Positions 51,118 through 58,690 of a DNA stretch of 64,000 nt are shown here, piece by piece. The notes beneath the pieces are model-generated. The model did no database searches and had not been told where the DNA came from. It saw only the letters and a list, made by a program, of their open reading frames with translations. Source of the DNA: GCA-2732755 sp965228265 (GTDB taxonomy: Bacteria > Planctomycetota > Phycisphaerae > Phycisphaerales > UBA1924). The position numbers and the translations under genes were made by a program. The stretch spans positions 2,604,001 through 2,668,000 of the forward strand of contig OZ245804.1 of NCBI GenBank assembly GCA_965228265.1. The letters are read 5' to 3'. Each line of letters begins with the position of its first letter. Positions within the stretch are counted from its first letter, which is position 1.

Positions 51118-51636
51118 TTATCGGTCGAATGCCGGGCGGGCCAGGGGCAGACGGATGCTTTTCTCGTCTCCCTCGAAGACCGCGGCGTCCTTCTCGATCT
51201 TCACCAGGCGCAGGCCTTCAACGGTGTCCCCGATGCGCAGGAGCAGGCCGTCGACAACCGCCAGATCGCCGCTGGGCTGACTCAGCACGGCGGTGAGCTT
51301 ATGACGGGTAGCGAACGCCCCTGTTGGTGAAGCCTTCTCGGGCGCAGCACTTTGGATGACCTCGAGCTTGGGCTTGGCAAAGCCGTCCAGGCGACGGAAC
51401 GCGGGCGGCTCGAGAAGCGCGGCTGCGTTGTCGAACTGTGTGCCGAGCGGTTCGGTCTGGACGGGCAGTGTCCGAGAACTCGTAGAGGCCGCGGCTTCGA
51501 CGGCTTCGGGCGTCTCGTCCACGACCGTTTCGGTCGAGGCCTTGGCACGGATGACGAACGTATCCAGAGCCAGCCCAGCGCCGGCGGCGCCGAGGATGAC
51601 CAGATACCACACGTTTGGTTTGTTCTTTCCCGCCAC
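51118..51636 (-). CDS. PilP/GspC-like pilus assembly protein
   Basis: This protein of about 172 residues has one N-terminal helix (about 9-28, VWYLVILGAAGAGLALDTF) and a C-terminal beta domain. That domain has TAVLSQPSGDLAVVDGLLLRIGDTVEGLRLVKI (shown in parts: AVLSQPSGD, VVDGLLLRIGDTV) like the PilP/GspC fold. The start is GTG at 51636; the frame is open upstream but overlaps the PilO gene. It likely links the inner-membrane platform to an outer-membrane secretin, which is not encoded in this window. Confidence 0.62.
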   Translation of the reverse strand: MAGKNKPNVWYLVILGAAGAGLALDTFVIRAKASTETVVDETPEAVEAAASTSSRTLPVQTEPLGTQFDNAAALLEPPAFRRLDGFAKPKLEVIQSAAPEKASPTGAFATRHKLTAVLSQPSGDLAVVDGLLLRIGDTVEGLRLVKIEKDAAVFEGDEKSIRLPLARPAFDR

Positions 51637-51685
51637 GTTGTGAGCGTGCGAAATAAACACCGGGTTGTCAAGCCGATGCGGTGTT

Positions 51686-52252
51686 TCAGCGAGTAGTTTG
51701 GCCGGTACGACCGTTCGAAACCGCAGGAGCCGCGTACCAGACCATCTCGATCTGGAGGCGACCCGTGGATTCATCGCCGGGGATCCGGTTGAACCCGATG
51801 GACTGCAGCCCGGTATCGGGGAACTGCTTCCGCATGGCGTCCAAGAATGTCCCGGCCTGTTCGTATCCGGTGCGCCCGATCAGTGTGATGAGCACGGCGC
51901 GGTAGCGCTCCTTGCTGACCTGCTCGCCGGGGCGGACCGCTTCGATGGTCAGGCCTGACTGCTCGGCGAGCTGTGTGAGTTCGGCGAGCCGCGTATTCAT
52001 CTGGTCGATGTTCGACAGCTCGATGGCGAGCTGCTCGAGGCGGTCTGAGAGTTTCTGCGCGGTGGTCGTCGCTTTGCTCTCGGACGTCTGGCGTTCGCTC
52101 AGCTCGTTGCTGGCGATCCAGAGTTCGGCCTTGAGCTTGACCGCGTCTGCATAGGTGGCCTGCAGCGGACGGACGCCGGCGACGTACAAGAGCCCCACGA
52201 CCGCGCCGATCATGGCGACGCCCATTCCGTCAATCGATTTGAAGCTGCTCAT
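51686..52252 (-). CDS. PilO-like pilus assembly protein
   Basis: This 188-residue protein has one N-terminal helix (about residues 8-28), a coiled coil rich in Glu/Gln (about 35-90) and a ferredoxin-like C-terminal domain, the usual PilO/GspM order. Its ATG overlaps PilN by ATGA, and the frame open to 52282 is excluded by that overlap. It is expected to pair with PilN in the periplasmic inner-membrane complex. Confidence 0.78.
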   Translation of the reverse strand: MSSFKSIDGMGVAMIGAVVGLLYVAGVRPLQATYADAVKLKAELWIASNELSERQTSESKATTTAQKLSDRLEQLAIELSNIDQMNTRLAELTQLAEQSGLTIEAVRPGEQVSKERYRAVLITLIGRTGYEQAGTFLDAMRKQFPDTGLQSIGFNRIPGDESTGRLQIEMVWYAAPAVSNGRTGQTTR

Positions 52253-52854
52253 GACTTCTCCTCGACGGTGCCGATGGTGCACAGAATCTCGAACCCGACC
52301 GCGTTGGGGTCGACATCCGGCCTCGGGAGTGTCCCGACCATTCGGACCGAGTCGAACAGTCGGCAGTTTTCCAGATAGAGTGCGTACCGCGTCGCGTCGC
52401 CCTGCATGAGCGAGATGCCGGTCACCCGCACCCGGTACGGGCCGGAGGCGGCGCGTGAAGGCGGAGCAACATCCACACCTTCATCCATGACGAGGGAGGT
52501 CTCGATCTGCTCGAGGTAGGCGCCGTCGTTGAGTCCCGCAGCCAGGACACCGAGCAGGACGTTCCAGTTGGGCTGACCAGCGATATCCTCGGCGACACCG
52601 AGTTCGTGGGTGACTGTTTCGATCCTGGTCCACGCCGCGGCTTCGGAGGCTTCGAGTTTGTTGATGACCGAGCGGACCGTGTCGAGCTCGTCTCGCACGG
52701 GCGACTTGAGATCACCCAGGTATGCACCGGCCACGACACAGCCGACAACACCGAAGACCGCGACGACGGCAACGCTCTTGAGCCAGACGACAAGACGCCG
52801 ACGCTGGGCGACCTTGACTTTGATTGATTGGGGGAGCAGATTGGGCTGACTCAT
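52249..52854 (-). CDS. PilN-like pilus assembly protein
   Basis: This 201-residue protein has the PilN-like opening MSQPNLLPQSIKVKVAQRRR (the cytoplasmic NLLP PilM-binding motif), one transmembrane helix (about 22-44), a coiled coil, and a ferredoxin-like C-terminal domain. It overlaps PilM and PilO genes by ATGA at both ends. The N-terminal motif strongly supports the assignment. Confidence 0.85.
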   Translation of the reverse strand: MSQPNLLPQSIKVKVAQRRRLVVWLKSVAVVAVFGVVGCVVAGAYLGDLKSPVRDELDTVRSVINKLEASEAAAWTRIETVTHELGVAEDIAGQPNWNVLLGVLAAGLNDGAYLEQIETSLVMDEGVDVAPPSRAASGPYRVRVTGISLMQGDATRYALYLENCRLFDSVRMVGTLPRPDVDPNAVGFEILCTIGTVEEKS

Positions 52855-53738
52855 GCGGCCACCTCCAGACTGACCTGCCTTGAAGCCAGACCGATCGCCG
52901 TTGCCCAGCGGGTGTCGAACTCGTGATCGGCAAGCCAGCCGACGGGACGGATGTCCACGCGGAGTTCGCGCTCGACCACGGTCTCGTATTCACGCTGGAG
53001 GGCGGTCGCCAGGCACTCGGTCCCGGCGGGGTCGCCGAGCACGACCACCGATGCTTCTTCAAGCATGGGGAAACGCTCGGCGAGATAGTCCACGGTGCCC
53101 ATCAGGCTCGTCCGGACCCGGTCGGAATCCGGAGACTCGCCGGCGAGATCGATGGTGCGCATGAACAGAGTCGATGCGGATTCATACGCATAGATGCCGA
53201 TCGTGCGAGCGCCGGCCAGGAAAACCACGCGGTTGTTCGCGCCGGTGATGCGCTGCAGCGCACTCGCCTCAGGCTCGAGGCATTCGACCTCGATCCCGGT
53301 TTGCACGAAGGGCGCAAGGAGTTCGTTGGCGGACGTGTGCGAGAGCCCGATCGCAAAGTATTCACTGGCCCGAGCACGACGACCGGGGGGCAGGTCCCAG
53401 ACGTGCACCTCTTGCTGTCCATCTCCGCCCTTGCCGAGTTCGGCTTGGGCGAGTGTCTCGATGGGAGCACCGGAAGAGCGCGGAGGAAGCTCAACGATCG
53501 CGTTCATGAGCCGATCGGGCGGGATCGCCAGAGAGATCCTGCGCAGATCGATTTCCTGCCGCTCGAAGGATTGCAGCAGGCGCTCGACATCCTGACACGT
53601 CGGGACCGGATGGTTCGGAGCCCGGACGGTCTCGACCATGGCGTGCAAGCGGTAGGCATTGCCTTCGGGCGACAATGCGACAGCCCTCAGCGTGCGCTTC
53701 CCGATATCGACACCCACTCTGATTCCGTTCAGCGTCAT
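52851..53738 (-). CDS. PilM-like actin-fold ATPase
   Basis: This 295-residue protein has the PilM actin-like fold: GIRVGVDIGKRTLRAVALS (phosphate 1 loop), SLAIPPDRLMNAIVELP, and a late ASVVVLGDPAGTECLA strand (adenosine region). It should form the cytoplasmic ring that recruits PilN. Its stop overlaps PilN and its start abuts the PilC gene stop. It is somewhat shorter than E. coli-type PilM proteins. Confidence 0.82.
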   Translation of the reverse strand: MTLNGIRVGVDIGKRTLRAVALSPEGNAYRLHAMVETVRAPNHPVPTCQDVERLLQSFERQEIDLRRISLAIPPDRLMNAIVELPPRSSGAPIETLAQAELGKGGDGQQEVHVWDLPPGRRARASEYFAIGLSHTSANELLAPFVQTGIEVECLEPEASALQRITGANNRVVFLAGARTIGIYAYESASTLFMRTIDLAGESPDSDRVRTSLMGTVDYLAERFPMLEEASVVVLGDPAGTECLATALQREYETVVERELRVDIRPVGWLADHEFDTRWATAIGLASRQVSLEVAA

Positions 53739-54958
53739 CAGCCGCTCCCCGTCGATGCTGTCAGGTCGAACAGCGGCAAGAACAAGCTGAGCGCGATCAC
53801 ACCGACCACAACACCGAGCACCGACAGGATCAGCGGCTCGAGGATGCTTGTCAGCGATCGCACGACGAGGTCGTTGTCCTCATCCATCAGATCGGCGAGG
53901 TTCATGAGCACTTCGCCGACCCGTCCCGTCTGCTCGCCGTTGCGGATTGCTTCGCACACCGCGGGGGTGACCAGGTACGACCCACTGAACGCGTCGCTCA
54001 TGGACTCGCCCCGCTTGACGCGATCCTGCGCATTGTCGATGAGTTCCTCGTAGAGGATATTGCCAGCGCTCGTCCGAGCAATATCGAGCGACTCGAGCAG
54101 GGGCACCTTCGCCTCCATGAGCACGCCCATCACCCTCGCAAACTTGGCGGTCTTAAACGCTCTGATCACGCGGCCGAACATCGGAAGGTTCAGCTGCACC
54201 GTGTGCAGCTTGCGCTGCCCGCCGGGTGTGCGCAGCCAGAAGTAGAGAGCCGTCGCAAGACCCGCGACGCCTCCCAGCACGGCCCACCAGTACGCTTTCA
54301 TGAATTCGGCGCACGCCATAATGAGAGCCGTGGATGCGGGGATCGGTGCATTGAGTGTCTCGAAGAGCTCGCGGAATCGCGGCAGGACCGTGAAGGCCAG
54401 AAGTACGAGAACGCTGCCGGCCACGGTCATCAGGAGCGCCGGATAGACCATCGCCCCGGTGACATTGTTCCGCACCGCGAGTTCCTGGCGGACAAGTTTG
54501 GAGAGTCTGGCGAGGATCTTGTCGAACCCGCCGCCCGACTCGCCCGCTGCGATCATCGCGCGATAGACATCATCGAATACGTTCGGGTACGCCGACATCG
54601 CGTCTGAGAGTTGGTTGCCCTCCTCGACACGCTCGCGCAGCCCTTGGAGGACCGCTTTCCACTTCTGGTCGATCGTCTGGCGTTCGACGGCTTCGAGCGA
54701 CTGAACGATCGGTGTGCCGCTGCTGATGAGCACGGACATCTGGCGTGTGAAGCTGGCGACGTTCTTGAGCGAGTTCGTGCCAAAGACCCGCTTCGATGCG
54801 CCGCCCTGGCTCGTGCCGCCGGTTCCGGCCTCGGCGATCTCGCTCACGTACAGACCCTCGGCCTGCACGAGTGATTTCGCGTGGTCGATCGATTCGGCCT
54901 CGATCACGCTCTGCTTCCGCGAGCCGTCTTTGGTGAATGCGGTGTACCGGTAGTTCAT
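53738..54958 (-). CDS. GspF/PilC inner-membrane platform protein
   Basis: This 406-residue protein has the two T2SSF domains (about 60-190 and 260-390), each with the FTRQMSVLISSGTPIVQSLE and FARVMGVLMEAKVPLLESL blocks. Three helices are predicted, with the last near GVVVGVIALSLFLPLF. It is the inner-membrane platform that the GspE ATPase drives. It overlaps gspE by ATGA and precedes pilM. Confidence 0.95.
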   Translation of the reverse strand: MNYRYTAFTKDGSRKQSVIEAESIDHAKSLVQAEGLYVSEIAEAGTGGTSQGGASKRVFGTNSLKNVASFTRQMSVLISSGTPIVQSLEAVERQTIDQKWKAVLQGLRERVEEGNQLSDAMSAYPNVFDDVYRAMIAAGESGGGFDKILARLSKLVRQELAVRNNVTGAMVYPALLMTVAGSVLVLLAFTVLPRFRELFETLNAPIPASTALIMACAEFMKAYWWAVLGGVAGLATALYFWLRTPGGQRKLHTVQLNLPMFGRVIRAFKTAKFARVMGVLMEAKVPLLESLDIARTSAGNILYEELIDNAQDRVKRGESMSDAFSGSYLVTPAVCEAIRNGEQTGRVGEVLMNLADLMDEDNDLVVRSLTSILEPLILSVLGVVVGVIALSLFLPLFDLTASTGSG

Positions 54959-56721
54959 GCGGCCACCCCGAGTTTCGTAGCGGGCGGAGTTTGCTCGGCC
55001 TCACTCTCGTTGTCGCCGTCGACGTGCGTGACGCGCAGGGCTTCTTCGAGGCTGGTCATGCCGTCCATCGCCAGACGCACCGCTTCCTCGCGGAGGGTCG
55101 GGACGCCGAGCTCGCGCAGCTTGAGACGCAGCTCGTGCGACGGCGCTCCCACGTGAACCAGCTTGCGGATCTCGGAGTTCACGGCCATCAGCTCGTACAC
55201 GCCGATACGACCGAGGAAGCCCGAATCGTGGCATTGCTGACAGCCAGCGCCCTTGCGGAAAGCCTTCTTGAACTCGGGCGGCAGTCCCGCGTCGCGCATC
55301 GCCTGTTCGCCCGGGTAGTACTTCGAAGCACACTGCGGGCAGATCTTGCGGAGCAGACGCTGGGCCACCGAGCCGATGATCGCGCCGGACAGCAGGTAGG
55401 GCTCGATGCCCATGTCCATGAGTCGCGCGACGGCTCCGGGTGCGTCGTTGGTATGGAGCGTTGCGAGCACGAGGTGACCGGTCAGCGACGCCTGGACCGC
55501 CACGCGGGCCGTGTCCTCGTCGCGGATCTCGCCGATCATGATCACGTCGGGGTCCTGACGGAGAATACTCCGCAGCGCTCTTGCAAAGCTCAGGCCGATC
55601 TGGTCGTTCACCTGGATCTGGTTCACAAGGCTGATCTGGTACTCGACGGGATCTTCGACCGTCACGATGTTTCGTTCTGGCGTGCGGAGCTGATCGAGCG
55701 CTGAATAGAGCGTGGTGGTCTTGCCAGAGCCCGTTGGTCCGGTGACGAGCAGCAGGCCGTGCGGGCGGTCGAGAAGGCTGCGGAAGGTCTGCATCTCCTC
55801 GGGCCTGAATCCGAGGTCTTCGAGCCGCACGCGCAGGTTGGACTTGTCGAGCACGCGGGCCACGAGCTTCTCGCCGAGCAGTGTCGGCATGCTCGACACA
55901 CGCAGGTCGATTTCGCGTCCCTCGGCCACGATGCGGACGCGGCCCTCCTGCGGGAGTCGTTTGACGGCGATATCCATCTTCCCGATGACCTTGACACGGC
56001 TCACGATCGCCGCGTGCATGCCGGGCGGCGGGTTCATCAGATCGCGCAGCACGCCGTCGATCCGGTAGCGGATGCGTGTGCCTCGGCGGTCCGGCTCGAT
56101 GTGGATATCGCTGGCGCCGTCCTTGACAGCCGTGAGCAGGGCAATGTTGACGAGGTTGACGATCGGGCTGCCCGCGACCATCTGGTCGAGGTCGGTCTCG
56201 GGCCCCTCGTCGACTGTTTCGCGCTCGACGACTTCGAGGTCCTGGTCGCCCAGCGACATCAGGAACTCGTCGACGTCAACGTTGCCGCCCTTGTACTTGC
56301 GGACGTACTCGAGGATGTTGCTTTCGAGAGCCAGGATCGGTCGGATATCGCAACCGGTCGCGCGACGCAGGCGATCGATCGTCGGGAGGCTCTGCGGCTC
56401 GGCCATCGCCACGGTCAGAGTGTTGCCGACCTTGAACATCGGGATGACGACGGATTTCTCGCACTCATCCTCGCCGATTTCGGAGATCAGCGTGGGGTCG
56501 ATCAGGCCGTGGCGGAGGTGGCAGCCGCGGACTCCGAGACACTTGGCGAGCGAGTGAACGAGAGTCTGGCCCGAGACGATGCCCTGATCGACGAGCAGAG
56601 CACCGAGCTTTTCGCCCGTACGTGTCTGCTCGATCAGCGCACGCTGCAGCTGCTCTTCACTGATCGCGCCGTCCTCGACGAGCGCCTCACCGACCCGCTT
56701 TGTCCGTCTCCTCAGACTCAC
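54955..56721 (-). CDS. GspE/PilB secretion ATPase
   Basis: This 588-residue hexameric ATPase has an N-terminal N1E-like domain (about residues 1-150), the Walker A loop GPTGSGKT (328-335), Asp boxes, Walker B in PDVIMIGEIRD (391-401), the His box HLVLATLHTN, and a C-terminal four-cysteine zinc site (Cys461, Cys464, Cys494, Cys497). All are intact. It powers pseudopilus/pilus extension. It overlaps the STAS and GspF genes by ATGA. Confidence 0.97.
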   Translation of the reverse strand: MSLRRRTKRVGEALVEDGAISEEQLQRALIEQTRTGEKLGALLVDQGIVSGQTLVHSLAKCLGVRGCHLRHGLIDPTLISEIGEDECEKSVVIPMFKVGNTLTVAMAEPQSLPTIDRLRRATGCDIRPILALESNILEYVRKYKGGNVDVDEFLMSLGDQDLEVVERETVDEGPETDLDQMVAGSPIVNLVNIALLTAVKDGASDIHIEPDRRGTRIRYRIDGVLRDLMNPPPGMHAAIVSRVKVIGKMDIAVKRLPQEGRVRIVAEGREIDLRVSSMPTLLGEKLVARVLDKSNLRVRLEDLGFRPEEMQTFRSLLDRPHGLLLVTGPTGSGKTTTLYSALDQLRTPERNIVTVEDPVEYQISLVNQIQVNDQIGLSFARALRSILRQDPDVIMIGEIRDEDTARVAVQASLTGHLVLATLHTNDAPGAVARLMDMGIEPYLLSGAIIGSVAQRLLRKICPQCASKYYPGEQAMRDAGLPPEFKKAFRKGAGCQQCHDSGFLGRIGVYELMAVNSEIRKLVHVGAPSHELRLKLRELGVPTLREEAVRLAMDGMTSLEEALRVTHVDGDNESEAEQTPPATKLGVAA

Positions 56722-57053
56722 GCAAAGCTCCGCACAGCTGTCGTCACATCATCAAACTGCTCGCACAGCGCGCCGACCTCGGTCAGCGCGAGCACCTCGC
56801 GCATCGTTTCGTTCGCCCCGGCGAGCTTGAACACGCGCCCGGCGCTGACGAGCTCGGTACCGATATTGTGGATCATCTCGAGCCCCCGGCTGTCCGTGTA
56901 CGGGATTTTCGAGACATCGAGCACGACTCGGCCGAGGTTGCTTGCCAGCGCGTTCTTGACCGCGGCGCCGACCTCGTCGGCGTCGCTTGCCAGGAGCGGC
57001 CCACGGGGCGTCAGCACGGTCACGGCTGCCTGTTGTTGAGTGTCGATGTTCAT
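56718..57053 (-). CDS. STAS domain anti-sigma-factor antagonist-like protein
   Basis: This 111-residue STAS protein has VVLDVSKIPYTDSRGLEMI with the regulatory Ser (about 55) in DSRG and the C-terminal helix EVLALTEVG. It overlaps gspE by ATGA and lies 12 bp after the histidine kinase gene. STAS proteins act in partner-switching with serine kinases; no such kinase is visible here. It could tune the pilus operon or sense through the kinase; this is inference. Confidence 0.88.
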   Translation of the reverse strand: MNIDTQQQAAVTVLTPRGPLLASDADEVGAAVKNALASNLGRVVLDVSKIPYTDSRGLEMIHNIGTELVSAGRVFKLAGANETMREVLALTEVGALCEQFDDVTTAVRSFA

Positions 57054-57065
57054 CGCGCCACTCCC

Positions 57066-58535
57066 TTACGCGGCCAGCTTCGGCTTTGGCATGCTGAAAG
57101 TGAACGTGCTGCCGTGGTCGAGCTCTGACTCGATCGCCAGTTCCCCACCGTGCATCTGGGCGACCTGGCTCGCGAACGCGAGGCCGAGACCGGTACCCTC
57201 GATCGTGCTGACACGTTCGTCTGAAGACCGGAAGAACTTCTCGAAGACGCGTTCCTGCTCATCGGGGCCGATGCCGATGCCCGTGTCGATGAACGCGAAC
57301 CGGAGGGTTCCTTCTTCGTCGTCAACACGCACCGTGACTCGGCCGCCCTCGGGTGTGTACTTGATCGCGTTGCCCAGCAGATTGTGCAGTGCGCCGGCGA
57401 CCTTGTCCCGATCGCCCTGCAGCACGGGCATCTTGGGCGGCAGCTCGAACTCGAGCGTCAGGCCCTTGCTCTCGGCCATCGCCTCGTAGTCCGCCTGGAG
57501 CTGCTCCATGAGCTGATCGACGCGGATGTCGCCCTTGTCGACCACCCTCGCGCCCGCTTCGAGCTCCGAGATATCGAGCAGTTCGGACACCAGACGCTCG
57601 AGACGGAGCGACTCGTGCGAGATGACATTCAGCGCTTCGGCCCGGGCCTTGGCGTCCTCGTCGCCCGCATCGATGGCCTCGTCGACGTAGAGCCTGATGT
57701 TGGTCAGAGGCGTCCGGAGTTCGTGCGTGGCCTGGGCCAGGAATTCATGCCTCGAGCGTTCTGCCATGCGCTGACGGGTCACGTCCTCGATGGTGATCAC
57801 CGCACAGACCCCCTCCCGCTCGCGCATGGGGGTGACGGTAAAGCGCAGGATCTCGTCGTTGCCGCCCGATTCGTCGCTGCGCACCAGATCGATGCCGTTG
57901 CGGCGCTGGACGCGGCCGTGCATGACGTCCTCGAACGCGGGCAGCGCCTCTTCCGGGAGGAGCGAGGCGATCTCGGTTCCCCAGAGCGACTCTGGATTGC
58001 GTTGGAAGAAGCTGCCCGCGGCGGAGTTTGCCACGACAACTCGTCCCGCGCGATCGACGCCGCAGACTGTCTGCATGAGTGAGTTCAACGCGGCCATGGC
58101 CAGATGAGCCGTCTCGTTCTCGGTCCCGACGGGCTTGGAAGCCTCGGCAACAACTTCACCGAGATATGACTTAACGATGGTGTTCCAGGCACGCCCCGGC
58201 CCTGCGTCATGCTCGGCGACGATGAGTTCCATCTGGGCCGCCTCGCCGCTGGCGGCGACTTCCACGGCCTCGGAAACCGATGCGATCTGACTCAGCAATC
58301 GACGCTGCGATCGGTAGAGCACGTACCCGAGAACGACAGGAACGAGCAGGATCGGGTAGAGCGCGGTATCGATCTGATCGAGCGACTTGTAGCGCCAGTA
58401 GTTGTACCCAAAGAAAAAGAGCATCGGCAGCGCCGACACGAAGGCCAGCGCGATCAGACCCATCGGGGCCCCCGGCGCCTGGCGCTCGAGCACCCGCTTG
58501 CGTGTGTGTGTTGTCGGTCTCTTCACGATCGGCAT
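57066..58535 (-). CDS. PAS domain-containing sensor histidine kinase
   Basis: This 489-residue membrane kinase has two helices near the N-terminus (about 24-44 and 58-75), a HAMP-like linker, a PAS domain (about 145-255), the H-box HELRTPLTNIRLY (His271), the N-box NLLGNAIKYTPEG and G1/G2 boxes (DTGIGI, GTGLGL). Catalytic residues are intact. The ATG at 58535 is used; the frame runs to 58598 with less support. No response regulator is next to it; it heads the STAS-gspE operon. A palindrome lies upstream. Confidence 0.92.
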   Translation of the reverse strand: MPIVKRPTTHTRKRVLERQAPGAPMGLIALAFVSALPMLFFFGYNYWRYKSLDQIDTALYPILLVPVVLGYVLYRSQRRLLSQIASVSEAVEVAASGEAAQMELIVAEHDAGPGRAWNTIVKSYLGEVVAEASKPVGTENETAHLAMAALNSLMQTVCGVDRAGRVVVANSAAGSFFQRNPESLWGTEIASLLPEEALPAFEDVMHGRVQRRNGIDLVRSDESGGNDEILRFTVTPMREREGVCAVITIEDVTRQRMAERSRHEFLAQATHELRTPLTNIRLYVDEAIDAGDEDAKARAEALNVISHESLRLERLVSELLDISELEAGARVVDKGDIRVDQLMEQLQADYEAMAESKGLTLEFELPPKMPVLQGDRDKVAGALHNLLGNAIKYTPEGGRVTVRVDDEEGTLRFAFIDTGIGIGPDEQERVFEKFFRSSDERVSTIEGTGLGLAFASQVAQMHGGELAIESELDHGSTFTFSMPKPKLAA

Positions 58536-58611
58536 GCAATTCACCCACCTGGCCGATACATCCTCGGCCTCGGTGGATATCGGTCGCGGTGAGAGCAACT
58601 TCAGCCGGTTG

Positions 58612-58625
58612 GTGTGAATTCACAC
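58612..58625. promoter_or_regulatory. Perfect 14-bp palindrome upstream of the histidine kinase gene
   Basis: GTGTGAATTCACAC is a perfect inverted repeat about 76 bp upstream of the kinase start codon, in the gap after the propeller fusion gene. It is a candidate operator; the binding protein is unknown. Confidence 0.45.
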
Positions 58626-58690
58626 TCCCTGAAGCGGGTTTCATGGAATCTACCCATGCCCGAGCGGATATACGGACGCTCCATAGGCAG

